Of a stretch of 64,000 nucleotides of DNA, positions 27,175 through 40,408 are shown in pieces. A program made the position numbers and the translations under genes. The notes under the pieces are model-generated. The model did not search any database and was not told the DNA's origin. It saw only the letters and a list, made by a program, of their open reading frames with translations. Source of the stretch: Streptomyces sp. NBC_01198. Its GTDB lineage: Bacteria > Actinomycetota > Actinomycetes > Streptomycetales > Streptomycetaceae. Where the stretch lies: the NCBI RefSeq assembly GCF_036010485.1, contig NZ_CP108568.1:2378001-2442000 (forward strand), read 5' to 3'. Within the stretch, counting starts at the first letter, position 1. Each line of letters begins with the position of its first letter.

Positions 27175-29601
27175 GTGGCACGATCCCCCCGTACGGCCCG
27201 CACGGCAGCAGCCGTCGGCGCGCTGATCGCCGGTGCGGCGATGGTCGCCGTGACGCTGCCGGCCGGTACCGCGGCGGCAGAACCCGCCGCACAGACCGGC
27301 TCGGCGCAGGCCGGGAACACCCATGCGCAGCCCAGGCCGGGCGCCCTGCCGGCCTCGCTGACCCCCGCGCAGCAGGCCGCGCTCACCGCGCGGGCCGCGT
27401 CGCAGGCGGCGACGACCGCGTCGTCGCTGCATCTGGGCGCCCAGGAGAAACTGGTCGTCAAGTCGGTGTCCCAGGACGCCGACGGCAGCACCCACACCCG
27501 CTACGAGCGCACGTTCCAGGGACTGCCGGTGCTCGGCGGCGACCTGATCGTCCACCAGAGCCCGCTGGGCGCGACCACCGGCGTGGAGAAGGCGACCAAC
27601 GCGTCGATCGCGGTGGCCTCGACGAGCGCGGTCAAGACCGCCGACTCGGCGAAGTCCTTCGCCATCTCGCGGGCGAAGGCCGACGGCGCCAAGGCCCCGA
27701 CCGCGGTGAACTCGCCGCGCAAGGTGGTCTGGGCCGGGTCCGGGACCCCCGTGCTCGCCTGGGAGTCGGTGATCGGCGGCCTGCAGGACGACGGCACCCC
27801 CAACCAGCTGCACGTGATCACCGACGCCACCACCGGATCGAAGCTCTACGAGTACCAGGGCATCGAGACCGGCGTCGGCAACAGTGAGTACAGCGGCCAG
27901 GTGAGCATCACCACGACGCTGTCGGGCAGCACCTACCAGCTGACCGACAACACCCGTGGCGGCCACAAGACGTACAACCTGAACCACGCCACGTCAGGAA
28001 CGGGCACCCTGTTCACCGACGCGGACGACACCTGGGGCGACGGCAGCGGCACCACCGCGCAGACCGCGGGTGTGGACGCGGCCTACGGCGCCCAGGAGAC
28101 CTGGGACTTCTACAAGAACACCTTCGGCCGCAACGGCATCGCCGACGACGGCCGGGCGGCGTACTCCAGGACCCACTACGGCAACAGCTACGTCAACGCC
28201 TTCTGGGACGACTCCTGCTTCTGCATGACCTACGGCGACGGCAGCGGCAACGCGCACCCGCTGACGGCACTGGACGTCGCGGGCCACGAGATGAGCCACG
28301 GTGTCACCGCCAACACCGCGGGCCTGAACTACACCGGTGAGTCCGGCGGCCTGAACGAGGCGACGTCCGACATCTTCGGCACCGGTGTGGAGTTCTACTC
28401 CAACACCTCCGCCGACCCGGGCGACTACCTCATCGGCGAGAAGATCAACATCAACGGTGACGGCTCCCCGCTGCGGTACATGGACAAGCCCAGCAAGGAC
28501 GGCGGCTCGAAGGACTACTGGTCCTCCAGCCTCGGCGGCCTGGACGTCCACTACTCCTCCGGTCCGGCCAACCACCTGTTCTACCTGCTCTCCGAGGGCA
28601 GCGGCGCCAAGGTCGTCGGCGGGGTCAGCTACAACAGCCCGACGTACGACAACCTGCCGGTGCCGGGCATCGGCCGGGACAACGCGCTCAAGCTCTGGTA
28701 CAAGGCACTGACCGAGCGCTTCACCTCGACCACCAACTACGCGGCGGCCCGTACCCAGTCGCTGCAGGCGGCGGCCGACCTGTGGGGCGCCAACAGCGCC
28801 ACGTACAACACGGTGGCCAACACCTTCGCGGCGATCGGCGTCGGCAGCCGGGTGACCACCCCGACCGGCGTGACGGTGACCAACCCGGGCAACCAGTCCA
28901 CCAAGGTGAGCACCGCGGTCAGCCTGCAGATCCACGCGTCCAGCAGCAACAGCGGCGCCCTGACCTACACCGCGACCGGTCTGCCGCCGGGTCTGTCGAT
29001 CAGCTCCTCGACCGGCCTGATCTCCGGCACCACCTCCGCCACCACCGGCACCTACAGCGTCACCGTCACCGCGAAGGACTCCACCAACGCCACCGGCACC
29101 GCGTCCTTCACCTGGTCCGTCACCAGCAGCGGCGGAGGCGGCGGCTGCACCGCCGGCCAACTCCTGGCCAACCCCGGCTTCGAAAGCGGCGCCACCAGCT
29201 GGACCTCCTCCAGCGGAGTCATCGACAGCAGCACCGACGCCCCCGCCCACGCCGGCTCCTACAAGGCCTGGCTCGACGGCTACGGCACCACCCACACCGA
29301 CACCCTCTCCCAGCCCGTCACCATCCCCGCCGGCTGCACCAGCGCCACCCTCACCTTCTACCTCTACGTCGACTCCAGCGAGACCACCACCACCACCGCC
29401 TACGACAAGCTCACCGTCGCAGCCGGCACCACCACCGTGGCCTCCTACTCCAACATCAACAAGGGCACCGGCTACGTCCAGCGCACCGTCAGCCTCACCC
29501 CCTACATCGGCCAGACCGTCACCCTGAAGTTCACCGGGACCGAGGACTCCTCCCTGGCCACCTCGTTCCTCATCGACGACACCGCCGTCAACGTCAGCTG
29601 A
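27175..29601 (+). CDS. secreted M4 (thermolysin-type) metalloprotease with putative Ig and C-terminal domains
   Basis: 808-aa pre-proprotein. GTG 27175 follows AGAAGGAG. After a signal peptide (to about 38) comes an FTP/PepSY propeptide (about 75-220). The catalytic domain has HEMSH (zinc ligands His371 and His375, catalytic Glu372) and NEATSD (Glu395), with the 20-residue spacing of thermolysin. DVHYSSGPANH supplies the active-site His. A putative Ig domain (about 565-655) and a Cys-containing C-terminal beta domain (LLANPGFESGATSW) follow. The C-terminal part switches to strongly C-ending codons. It is an extracellular neutral protease for nutrient release. Confidence 0.93.
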   Translation: MARSPRTARTAAAVGALIAGAAMVAVTLPAGTAAAEPAAQTGSAQAGNTHAQPRPGALPASLTPAQQAALTARAASQAATTASSLHLGAQEKLVVKSVSQDADGSTHTRYERTFQGLPVLGGDLIVHQSPLGATTGVEKATNASIAVASTSAVKTADSAKSFAISRAKADGAKAPTAVNSPRKVVWAGSGTPVLAWESVIGGLQDDGTPNQLHVITDATTGSKLYEYQGIETGVGNSEYSGQVSITTTLSGSTYQLTDNTRGGHKTYNLNHATSGTGTLFTDADDTWGDGSGTTAQTAGVDAAYGAQETWDFYKNTFGRNGIADDGRAAYSRTHYGNSYVNAFWDDSCFCMTYGDGSGNAHPLTALDVAGHEMSHGVTANTAGLNYTGESGGLNEATSDIFGTGVEFYSNTSADPGDYLIGEKININGDGSPLRYMDKPSKDGGSKDYWSSSLGGLDVHYSSGPANHLFYLLSEGSGAKVVGGVSYNSPTYDNLPVPGIGRDNALKLWYKALTERFTSTTNYAAARTQSLQAAADLWGANSATYNTVANTFAAIGVGSRVTTPTGVTVTNPGNQSTKVSTAVSLQIHASSSNSGALTYTATGLPPGLSISSSTGLISGTTSATTGTYSVTVTAKDSTNATGTASFTWSVTSSGGGGGCTAGQLLANPGFESGATSWTSSSGVIDSSTDAPAHAGSYKAWLDGYGTTHTDTLSQPVTIPAGCTSATLTFYLYVDSSETTTTTAYDKLTVAAGTTTVASYSNINKGTGYVQRTVSLTPYIGQTVTLKFTGTEDSSLATSFLIDDTAVNVS

Positions 29602-29640
29602 CACACACGGCACCGCCGATCCGCCCGAACGGCGGAACGC

Positions 29641-29672
29641 ACCCGGGCCGGCCCGCCGTGGCCGGTCCGGGT
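29641..29672 (+). terminator. terminator after the metalloprotease
   Basis: ACCCGG (29641-29646) pairs with CCGGGT (29667-29672), and CCGGC (29648) with GCCGG (29661), forming a long GC hairpin 40 nt past the stop. Confidence 0.65.
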
Positions 29673-29692
29673 GGTGGCCCATGGGGGTCTGG

Positions 29693-29868
29693 TAGAGTGG
29701 ACGTTGTTGCAGTTGTGGGACCCAGAACTTTGCGTGCGCCTGGATGATTGCGATCTCCGGGCGCACTTTTGTTTTTGCCGGAATTCTCCGGTGTGGGGTG
29801 ATCATCTACAGCGACCCGGATCCGTACAGTGCGGATCTGGAAACTGCCCCACCAGTAGGAGATGGATT
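29693..29868 (+). promoter_or_regulatory. promoter and long 5' leader of the cold-shock gene
   Basis: TAGAGT at 29693-29698 is a likely -10 (no good -35 is seen), which gives a leader of about 160 nt. The leader is unusually T-rich for this genome (CACTTTTGTTTTTGCC) and contains CCGGA…TCCGG stems. AGGAG precedes ATG 29869 by 7 nt. Long structured leaders are a feature of cold-shock mRNAs. Confidence 0.5.
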
Positions 29869-30072
29869 ATGGCTACCGGAACCGTGAAGTGGTTCAACTC
29901 GGAAAAGGGCTTCGGCTTCATCGAGCAGGACGGCGGCGGCTCCGATGTCTTCGCCCACTACTCGAACATCCAGTCGCAGGGTTACCGCGAGCTGCTTGAG
30001 GGCCAGAAGGTCGAGTTCGAGGTCACCCAGGGCCAGAAGGGCCCGCAGGCGGAGAACATCCGGGCGCTCTGA
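29869..30072 (+). CDS. CspA-family cold-shock protein
   Basis: 67-aa single cold-shock domain. [20 protein letters not shown] contains both RNP1 (KGFGFI) and the preceding aromatic patch. DVFAHYSNI is RNP2. The protein ends [15 protein letters not shown], standard length for the family. It binds single-stranded RNA or DNA and acts as an RNA chaperone. A perfect hairpin follows, and a DEAD-box helicase gene begins 105 bp downstream, a functionally sensible pairing for RNA remodelling. Confidence 0.97.
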   Translation: MATGTVKWFNSEKGFGFIEQDGGGSDVFAHYSNIQSQGYRELLEGQKVEFEVTQGQKGPQAENIRAL

Positions 30073-30105
30073 CCGGCGTCACCGGGCCGCTGCGTCCGGT
30101 CTTGG

Positions 30106-30133
30106 GAGGCCCGCACCGCGTGGTGCGGGCCTC
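30106..30133 (+). terminator. perfect hairpin between cold-shock and helicase genes
   Basis: GAGGCCCGCACC (30106-30117) and GGTGCGGGCCTC (30122-30133) form a perfect 12-bp stem with a GCGT loop. It probably terminates or attenuates the cold-shock transcript before the helicase. Confidence 0.75.
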
Positions 30134-30177
30134 TCGCATGCAGCCGCCGCACCGGCGGCCCGAGGAAGGAAACGCCC

Positions 30178-31542
30178 GTGTCACCTGTGTCGCCCGTCAC
30201 GCTCTTCTCCCAGCTGCCGCTGGACCCGGCGCTCGTCGCCGCTCTCGAAGCCCACGGGGTGACCGAGCCGTTCCCGATCCAGGCCGCCACCCTGCCCGAC
30301 TCGCTGGCCGGCCGGGACGTGCTCGGCCGCGGCAGGACCGGCTCGGGCAAGACGCTGGCGTTCGGGCTGCCGCTGCTGGCCAGGACGAAGGCCGCGGGGC
30401 GGCGGGCCGAGGCCAGGCAGCCGCTGGCGCTGGTGCTGGTGCCCACCCGTGAGCTGGCCGGGCAGGTCACCGAGGCGCTCGACCCGTACGCGAAGGTGCT
30501 CGGCCTGCGGATCACCTCGGTCGTCGGCGGCGCGTCGATCAACCGGCAGACCGCCGCGCTCAAGGCCGGCGCCGAGGTGCTTGTCGCGACCCCGGGGCGG
30601 CTCGCGGACCTCATCGACCGGCGGGCCTGCTCGCTGGACAAGGTCGCGGTGACCGTCCTGGACGAGGCCGACCAGATGGCCGACATGGGCTTCCTGCCGC
30701 AGGTCACCAGGCTGATGGAGCAGGTGCGGGCCGACGGGCAGCGGATGATGTTCTCGGCCACGCTGGACCGCAATGTCGACAAGCTGGTCAAGCGCTTCCT
30801 GCACGCCCCGGTGACGCACTCGGTGGACCCCTCCGCGGCGACCGTCACCACGATGGAGCACCACGTGCTGCACGTCGACGAGGCCACCAAGCGGGCGGTC
30901 ACCGCGGAGATCGCCGCCCGCAAGGGCGGGGTGATCATGTTCGTCGGCACCAAGCGCGGCGCCGACCGGCTCACCAAGCACCTGCTGGGCCAGGGCGTAC
31001 GGGCGGTGGCCCTGCACGGCGGCAAGTCCCAGCCGCAGCGCAACCGGGCGCTCGACCAGTTCCGCACCGGCACCGCCGACGCGCTGATCGCCACGAACGT
31101 CGCCGCCCGCGGTATCCACATCGAGGGCCTGGACCTGGTGGTCAACGTCGACCCGCCCACCGAGGCCAAGGACTACCTGCACCGCGGCGGGCGGACCGCC
31201 AGGGCGGGCGAGTCCGGGACGGTGGTGACCCTCGTGCTGCCCGAGCAGCGGCGGGAGAACGCCAAGCTGATGGCGCAGGCCGGGATCCGTCCGGCCAGCG
31301 CCCGGGTGCGGCCCGGCGACCCCGACCTGGTCAGGATCACCGGCGCCCGCAAGCCGTCCGGCACGCCGGTCGCGCTGCCGGTGGCGCCCGAGCAGGCCGC
31401 ACCGGCGAAGCCGAAGGCCTCGGCCGGTACGCCCCAGCGCCGCCGCACCGGCAACCCCGCGGGGCGCCGCACCGGTCCCGGCGCGGCCGCGGGCCGCGGC
31501 GGCGCGGCGGGCCGCCGCGCCCGCGGCTCCCGCGCCGCCTGA
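30178..31542 (+). CDS. DEAD-box RNA helicase
   Basis: 454-aa RhlE-like helicase. GTG 30178 follows GAAGGAAA. It carries the Q-motif (PFPIQAATLPD), Walker A GRTGSGKT, PTRELAGQ (Ia), TPGRLADL (Ib), LDEADQM (II), SAT (III) and the C-terminal HRGGRTARAG (VI). The C-terminal 80 residues are Arg/Gly/Pro-rich (RRRTGNPAGRR), an RNA-binding tail. It unwinds structured RNA. Its place behind the cold-shock gene suggests a role in low-temperature RNA remodelling or ribosome assembly. It converges on glgP with only 12 bp between the stops. Confidence 0.93.
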   Translation: MSPVSPVTLFSQLPLDPALVAALEAHGVTEPFPIQAATLPDSLAGRDVLGRGRTGSGKTLAFGLPLLARTKAAGRRAEARQPLALVLVPTRELAGQVTEALDPYAKVLGLRITSVVGGASINRQTAALKAGAEVLVATPGRLADLIDRRACSLDKVAVTVLDEADQMADMGFLPQVTRLMEQVRADGQRMMFSATLDRNVDKLVKRFLHAPVTHSVDPSAATVTTMEHHVLHVDEATKRAVTAEIAARKGGVIMFVGTKRGADRLTKHLLGQGVRAVALHGGKSQPQRNRALDQFRTGTADALIATNVAARGIHIEGLDLVVNVDPPTEAKDYLHRGGRTARAGESGTVVTLVLPEQRRENAKLMAQAGIRPASARVRPGDPDLVRITGARKPSGTPVALPVAPEQAAPAKPKASAGTPQRRRTGNPAGRRTGPGAAAGRGGAAGRRARGSRAA

Positions 31543-31554
31543 CCCCGGCGGGAC

Positions 31555-34164
31555 CTACCGCAGGATGCCCGCCGTCATGCCGGCCGTCTCGGCCGGCACC
31601 GCGACCAGGCCCAGCTCGGCCGGCCCGGCGAGCAGCGGGTGGGCCGGCAGCACCCGGACGGTGTAGCCGAAGGAGCCGGTGCGGTCCAGGGTCAGTGGAC
31701 CCTCGTAGGCGTGCTTGCCCGCGATGTCGGACCGCCCGGTCGGCTTGAGGGACAGCACGGTGGGCTCGGCCATCCGGTCGGCGGCGTCCACCCGCCCGGA
31801 GAGCAGCTGGACGTCGACGTCGGCGGGGTCGAGCCCGCCCAGGCTGATCTGGGTGCGCAGGGTGAGGGTGGACCCCAGTTCCGGCGTGCCTTCGATCGAG
31901 TCGGTCTCCACGTGGTCGACCGACACCTGCTGCCACTCGCGGCGCACCCGCCCCTTCCACTCGGCCAGCTCGGCCGCCGCTGAGCCCTGTATGGCGCGGT
32001 GCGAGCGGGCGGCGGGGGCGTAGAGCCGGGTGACGTAGTCGCGGACCATGCGGCCGGCCAGCACCTTGGGGCCGAGGGTGGCCAGGGTGTGCCTGACCAT
32101 CTCGATCCAGCGCTGCGGCAGGCCGCGCGAGCCGTGGTCGTAGAAGCGCGGGGCGACCTGGTTCTCCAGCAGGTCGTAGAGCGCGGCCGCCTCCAGCTCG
32201 TCGCGCCGGTCCTCGTCGGTGATGCCGTCGGCGGTGGGGATCGCCCAGCCGTTGTCACCGTCGAACCACTCGTCCCACCAGCCGTCGAGCACCGACAGGT
32301 TGAGGCAGCCGTTGAGCGCGGCCTTCATCCCGGAGGTGCCGCAGGCCTCCAGCGGGCGCAGCGGGTTGTTGAGCCAGACGTCGCAGCCGGGGTAGAGCAG
32401 CCGGGCCATCCGCATGTCGTAGTCGGGCAGGAAGACGATGCGGTGCCGCACCCGGGGGTCGTCGGTGAACCGGACCAGCTCCTGGACCAGGCGCTTGCCG
32501 CTGTCGTCCGCGGGGTGCGCCTTGCCGGCGACGACGATCTGGATCGGCCGCTCGGGGTGCAGCAGCAGCTCCATCAGCCGGTCCTGGTCGCGCAGCATCA
32601 GGGTGAGGCGCTTGTAGGAGGGGACGCGGCGGGCGAAGCCGATGGTCAGGACGTCCGGGTCGAGGACGTGGTCGGTCCAGCCCAGTTCCGCGTCGCCGGC
32701 GCCGCGCTGCCGCCAGGAGGCGCGGACCCGGCGGCGTACGTCGTCCACGAGCTGTTCGCGCAGCTCGCGGCGCAGCTCCCAGACGGCCGTGTCGGGGATG
32801 GCGCCGATCGCCTCCCAGCGGTCCGTGCCGCCGATCATCAGCGCGTCCTCGGCGCGCTGCACGCCGATCTGCTTGGCGGCGAGCCGCAGCACCTCGGGGG
32901 CCACCCAGGTGGGGGCGTGCACCCCGTTGGTGATGGAGGTGATCGGCACGTCCTCGGGGTCGAAGCCCGGCCACAGGCCGGCGAACATCCCCCGGCTGAC
33001 GGCCCCGTGCAGGGTGGACACCCCGTTGGCGCGCTGGGCCAGCCGCAGGCCCATCACCGCCATGTTGAACAGATTGGGGTCGCCGCCCCGGTGGGTCTCC
33101 ATGCCCAGTCCGAGGATGCGTCCGGTGTCGACGCCGGACAGCTCGCCCCCGTCGCCGAGGTGGCGGGCGACCAGCTCGCGGTCGAACCGGTCGATGCCGG
33201 CCGGGACGGGAGTGTGGGTGGTGAAGACGGTGCCCGCGCGGACCGCTTCGAGCGCCGCGTCGAAGTCCAGGCCTTCCAGGGACAGCTCGCGGATCCGCTC
33301 CAGGCCGAGGAAGCCGGCGTGGCCCTCGTTGGTGTGGAAGACCTCGGGCTCGGGGTGGCCGGTGATCCGGCAGTAGGCGCGGACCGCACGGACCCCGCCG
33401 ATGCCGAGCAGCATCTCCTGGAGCAGCCGGTGCTCGCTGCCGCCGCCGTAGAGGCGGTCGGTGACGTCGCGCTCCGCGGCCTGGTTGCCCTCGACGTCGG
33501 AGTCGAGCAGCAGCAGCGGCACCCGGCCGACCTGGGCCTTCCAGATCCTGGCGTGCAGCGCGCGGCCGCCGGGCAGCACCAGGCTTATCCGGGCCGGGGT
33601 GCCGTCGGCCTCGCGCAGCGGGCTGACGGGCAGCGAGTTGGGATCGAGCACCGGGTACTGCTCCTGCTGCCAGCCCTCACGGGAGAGGGTCTGGCGGAAG
33701 TAGCCGTGCCGGTAGAGCAGGCCGACGCCGATCAGCGGTACGCCGAGGTCGCTGGCGGCCTTGAGGTGGTCCCCCGCGAGGATCCCCAGGCCGCCGGAAT
33801 ACTGCGGCAGCGCGGAGGTGATCCCGAACTCGGGGGAGAAGTAGGCGATGGCGGCGGGCAGGTCGCTCTGTTCCTGATACCAGCGGGGGCTGCCGGTGTA
33901 GTCGGCGAGGTCCTCCGCGGCGGCGGTCAGCCGGCGCAGGAAGCGCCGGTCGTCGGCGAGCGCGGCGAGCCGGTCCTTGCCGACCGTGCCGAGCAGCCGT
34001 ACGGGGTCGCCCTGGGCTGCCCGCCAGCCCTCGGGATCGACGCTCTGGAAAAGCTCCCTGGTCTCCTGGTGCCATGACCAGCGGAGATTCTGGGCCAGAC
34101 CCCCCAGCGGGCGCAGAGGTTCCGGCAGGACGGTGCGCACGGTGAAACGACGGATAGCCTTCAC
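31555..34164 (-). CDS. glgP: alpha-glucan phosphorylase (GT35)
   Basis: 869-aa glycogen/maltodextrin phosphorylase of the actinobacterial type with an N-terminal DUF3417 segment (LPEPLRPLGGLAQNLRWSWH). Recognisable motifs are AYFSPEFGI, QYSGGLGILAGDHLKAASDL, EVFHTNEGHAGFL and ITNGVHAPTW. The pyridoxal-phosphate site is EACGTSGMKAALNG (Lys about 614). It releases glucose-1-phosphate from non-reducing ends, or in the GlgE context processes maltosyl-glucan. The start is ATG 34164, and the divergent neighbour is glgE. Confidence 0.94.
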   Translation of the reverse strand: MKAIRRFTVRTVLPEPLRPLGGLAQNLRWSWHQETRELFQSVDPEGWRAAQGDPVRLLGTVGKDRLAALADDRRFLRRLTAAAEDLADYTGSPRWYQEQSDLPAAIAYFSPEFGITSALPQYSGGLGILAGDHLKAASDLGVPLIGVGLLYRHGYFRQTLSREGWQQEQYPVLDPNSLPVSPLREADGTPARISLVLPGGRALHARIWKAQVGRVPLLLLDSDVEGNQAAERDVTDRLYGGGSEHRLLQEMLLGIGGVRAVRAYCRITGHPEPEVFHTNEGHAGFLGLERIRELSLEGLDFDAALEAVRAGTVFTTHTPVPAGIDRFDRELVARHLGDGGELSGVDTGRILGLGMETHRGGDPNLFNMAVMGLRLAQRANGVSTLHGAVSRGMFAGLWPGFDPEDVPITSITNGVHAPTWVAPEVLRLAAKQIGVQRAEDALMIGGTDRWEAIGAIPDTAVWELRRELREQLVDDVRRRVRASWRQRGAGDAELGWTDHVLDPDVLTIGFARRVPSYKRLTLMLRDQDRLMELLLHPERPIQIVVAGKAHPADDSGKRLVQELVRFTDDPRVRHRIVFLPDYDMRMARLLYPGCDVWLNNPLRPLEACGTSGMKAALNGCLNLSVLDGWWDEWFDGDNGWAIPTADGITDEDRRDELEAAALYDLLENQVAPRFYDHGSRGLPQRWIEMVRHTLATLGPKVLAGRMVRDYVTRLYAPAARSHRAIQGSAAAELAEWKGRVRREWQQVSVDHVETDSIEGTPELGSTLTLRTQISLGGLDPADVDVQLLSGRVDAADRMAEPTVLSLKPTGRSDIAGKHAYEGPLTLDRTGSFGYTVRVLPAHPLLAGPAELGLVAVPAETAGMTAGILR

Positions 34165-34813
34165 CCTTCGACCGTAGCCCGGCGGGCGGGGGGCTCGCGG
34201 GTGGAGTCCCCGATCCGGTGGTTCAAACGCTCGAACGGCGGCTCACGGGAGTGAGCGTCACCGGTGCGCGAGCGCGGGCGCGTTCAGCCGGGTGTACGAG
34301 AGGGGGCGGGGAAATGTCCAGCGGGTTTCGGGCGCGCCGGGCCGCCGGTCAGAGGGGCGGACAGCCGTGCACACGCGGCCGGTGGATGCGATGCTGATGG
34401 CTTGGATCACACGGCCCGCAGGGAGCACAACTGCGGCTCCGCGGCCGCCTGGGGCGCACGACGGGGCGCAATGAGCGGCGCGCACAGGGGTGTCAAAGCG
34501 GACCTGCCGGGACGCCCCGGGCGCTCTCCCGCTCCTGGTTCCACCGGGGTTGCGGGGGCAGAGAACAGAGCACCGGGGGCGCGCTCCCGAAACGCCGTCA
34601 GGTGGTGCGTGTCGCGCGTAGACCGTGGGCAGGCTCCCCGGTGCACCGCGCCCGAACGGCTCGTCCGGCCCCGGCGGGGGCACCCGTACGGCCCCGCCAC
34701 CGCCACCCGGGTGATCGCGGAGGTCCGCGGCCACGCAGGCAGGCCGACAACGCCAAGAACAGTTAAAAAGAGCGGAAGTCGTCGTCCCGTACCCAGCGCT
34801 GTCAGGTGAGGAA
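34165..34813. promoter_or_regulatory. 649-bp divergent region between glgP and glgE
   Basis: No convincing gene is present. A perfect inverted repeat GCTCAC-N4-GTGAGC (34241-34256) lies 77 bp upstream of glgP, next to GTTC-N8-GAAC (34221-34236), both candidate operators. Near 34760-34780 the sequence GTTAAAAAGAG is the only AT-rich patch, perhaps the glgE promoter. The rest looks non-coding on both strands. Confidence 0.5.
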
Positions 34814-38496
<3,683 letters not shown>

Positions 38497-38500
38497 CGGC

Positions 38501-38525
38501 GGGGGGCCGGCCGGTCCGGCCCCCC
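38501..38525 (+). terminator. terminator of the glgE-treS operon
   Basis: GGGGGGCCGG (38501-38510) and CCGGCCCCCC (38516-38525) form a perfect 10-bp stem with a 5-nt loop. It begins 4 nt after the stop. Confidence 0.75.
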
Positions 38526-38858
38526 GCACCCGAAGGACCCCGGGGGAGCGCGCCCGAGTAGCGGGCCTGACGCACCTTTGGCAGTATCCAGAGGTATCCA
38601 GACGCATCCTGGCGTAACCGGGATTTACCCGGACGTACCTCGTTCGCAGCATGCCAGGCTCCGCCGGGCCGACCGCACGACCGGTGCGCGAAGTGGCAAC
38701 CGGAACGTTACGCGGGCGGGCCGTACGGCGGTTTCCTGTCACCCGCCCGGGGCAGGCTCCCCGTGTCGCCGGACAGCCCGAACCCGTCATCCGGGAGGCT
38801 GGCGCCCCTGCCGTTCGACGAAGCGGCCGGGTGCGCGACTCCCCGGGGAAAGGACGTC
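38526..38858. repeat. intergenic region with decaying 10-bp tandem repeats
   Basis: From 38584, units GTATCCAGAG, GTATCCAGAC, GCATCCTGGC, GTAACCGGGA, TTTACCCGGA and a shifted CGTACCTCG follow each other at a 10-bp period with increasing divergence. No gene is supported between treS and mak. A mak promoter should lie between 38640 and 38850. Confidence 0.5.
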
Positions 38859-40355
38859 ATGTCGGACAGCTCCTGGACCCGTGTTCCCCCCGTGCCCTCC
38901 GTCCCTCCTGTGTCCCCTACTCCCACCACCCACTCCACTCACAGCCCCGTTACGCCGTCCGGGTCGCCGCTTGGCGGGCACGACACCGCGCCCGGACTGC
39001 TGCGCTCCCTCGAACCACTGCTGCGCGGCTGGTTGCCGCGGCAGCGCTGGTTCGCCGGCAAGGGGCTGCCGATCGGCGGCTTCCGGCTGGCCGCGGCGAC
39101 CGAGTTGATGCCTCCCGGCGGCCGGCTCGGACCCCTCGGCCTGCTGCACGTGCTGATCGACGTCGAGCAGCCGGGGCGTCCCGCCGACTGCTACCAACTG
39201 CTGCTCGGCGCGCATCCGCTGCTGCCGTCCGCCCTGGTGCCGACCGCGCTGGGCCCGGCCGTCGGCGGCCCCTACGACGGGCTGACCCTCTACGACGCCC
39301 CGCACGACCCCCGGCTGGCCTCGCTGCTGCTCGAACGCCTGCGGCTGCCCGGCCGCACCGGGCGGCTGCGCTTCACCACCGAGCCGCACGCGGTCTTCCC
39401 GCCCGGGCTCGCCCCGCGGGTGTCCACCGCCGAGCAGTCCAACACCTCGGTGGTCTACGGCGACACCTATATCCTCAAGCTCTTCCGCCGCGTCTCGCCC
39501 GGCACCAACCCCGACCTCGAACTCTCGCTGGCCCTGGCCAGGGCGGGGTCGCGGCGGGTCGCCGAGCCGGTCGCGTGGTTCGAGTCGCTGGAACCCGGCC
39601 CGGGGCCCGCCGCCGAGGAGCCCACCACACTCGGCGTGCTGCAGCGCTTCCTGCCCGGCTCGTCCGACGGCTGGGCGCTCGCGCTGGCCTCGGTCGCCGA
39701 GGACGGCGACTTCCGCGCCGAGGCGGCGGCGCTCGGCCGCGCCACCGCCGAGGTGCACGCCTCGCTCGCCGCCGCACTGCCGGTACGCGCGCTGGGCGGC
39801 GCGGCGCTGGAAAGTATCGCCGCCGGCATGGCGCGCAGGCTGGACGAGACCGCCGCCGAGGTACCCGCGGTGCGCCCGTACGCCGACGCGCTGCGCTCCG
39901 CCTTCGACGACCTCGCCAAGCTCGGCGCCGTCACGCTGCCCGGCCACGCGGTCACCGCCCAGCGCATCCACGGCGACCTGCACCTCGGCCAGGCGCTGCG
40001 CCGGCCCGGCGGGGAGTGGGTGCTGATCGACTTCGAGGGCGAGCCGGCCCGCCCGCTGGCGGAACGCCGCAAGCCGGCACCGCCGGTGCAGGACGTGGCC
40101 GGCATGCTCCGCTCCTTCGACTACGCCGCCCACCACAGCGGCAACGGCCCCTGGGCGGCCAGGCACCGGGACGCCTACTGCACCGGATACGCCGACGTCT
40201 CGGGCACCGACCCGCGTGAACAGCCCGTGCTGATACGGGCCTTCGAAACGGACAAGGCCGTCTACGAAGCACGCTACGAGGCCCGCCACCGGCCCGCCTG
40301 GCTCCCGATCCCGCTGTCCGCCCTGGCCAGGCTGTCCACGACCACCCCGCGATGA
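38859..40355 (+). CDS. mak: maltokinase (Mak/Pep2 family)
   Basis: 498-aa kinase of the aminoglycoside-phosphotransferase fold. ATG 38859 has AAAGGA upstream; an earlier GTG (38763) would add 32 residues. After a Pro/Thr-rich N-terminus, [15 protein letters not shown] is the maltokinase cap motif. Further motifs are [19 protein letters not shown], the catalytic loop [10 protein letters not shown], and [15 protein letters not shown] with the metal-binding Asp. It phosphorylates maltose from TreS to maltose-1-phosphate, the GlgE donor. The stop overlaps an ATG (40352) of the glgB frame. Confidence 0.94.
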   Translation: MSDSSWTRVPPVPSVPPVSPTPTTHSTHSPVTPSGSPLGGHDTAPGLLRSLEPLLRGWLPRQRWFAGKGLPIGGFRLAAATELMPPGGRLGPLGLLHVLIDVEQPGRPADCYQLLLGAHPLLPSALVPTALGPAVGGPYDGLTLYDAPHDPRLASLLLERLRLPGRTGRLRFTTEPHAVFPPGLAPRVSTAEQSNTSVVYGDTYILKLFRRVSPGTNPDLELSLALARAGSRRVAEPVAWFESLEPGPGPAAEEPTTLGVLQRFLPGSSDGWALALASVAEDGDFRAEAAALGRATAEVHASLAAALPVRALGGAALESIAAGMARRLDETAAEVPAVRPYADALRSAFDDLAKLGAVTLPGHAVTAQRIHGDLHLGQALRRPGGEWVLIDFEGEPARPLAERRKPAPPVQDVAGMLRSFDYAAHHSGNGPWAARHRDAYCTGYADVSGTDPREQPVLIRAFETDKAVYEARYEARHRPAWLPIPLSALARLSTTTPR

Positions 40356-40408
40356 ACCCGCCCCCGACCCCGCAGGCATCGAACCCGCAGCCCGAGGAGA
40401 CCCCGCCC

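Noticed and set aside
34221..34236. LexA-like box GTTC-N8-GAAC upstream of glgP
   Set aside because: Half-sites are in the reverse order and spacing of the SOS box (GAAC…GTTC).
34264..34809. 181-codon plus-strand frame between glgP and glgE
   Set aside because: No family resemblance, no ribosome site, and composition like non-coding DNA. I treat the region as a divergent promoter.
38584..38642. CRISPR-like array
   Set aside because: Units are only 10 bp, contiguous and without spacers, and no cas genes are present.
40352..40408. ATG 40352 as the glgB start
   Set aside because: It overlaps the mak stop as ATGA but has no ribosome site; GTG 40409 has GAGGAG at good spacing. It is not excluded.
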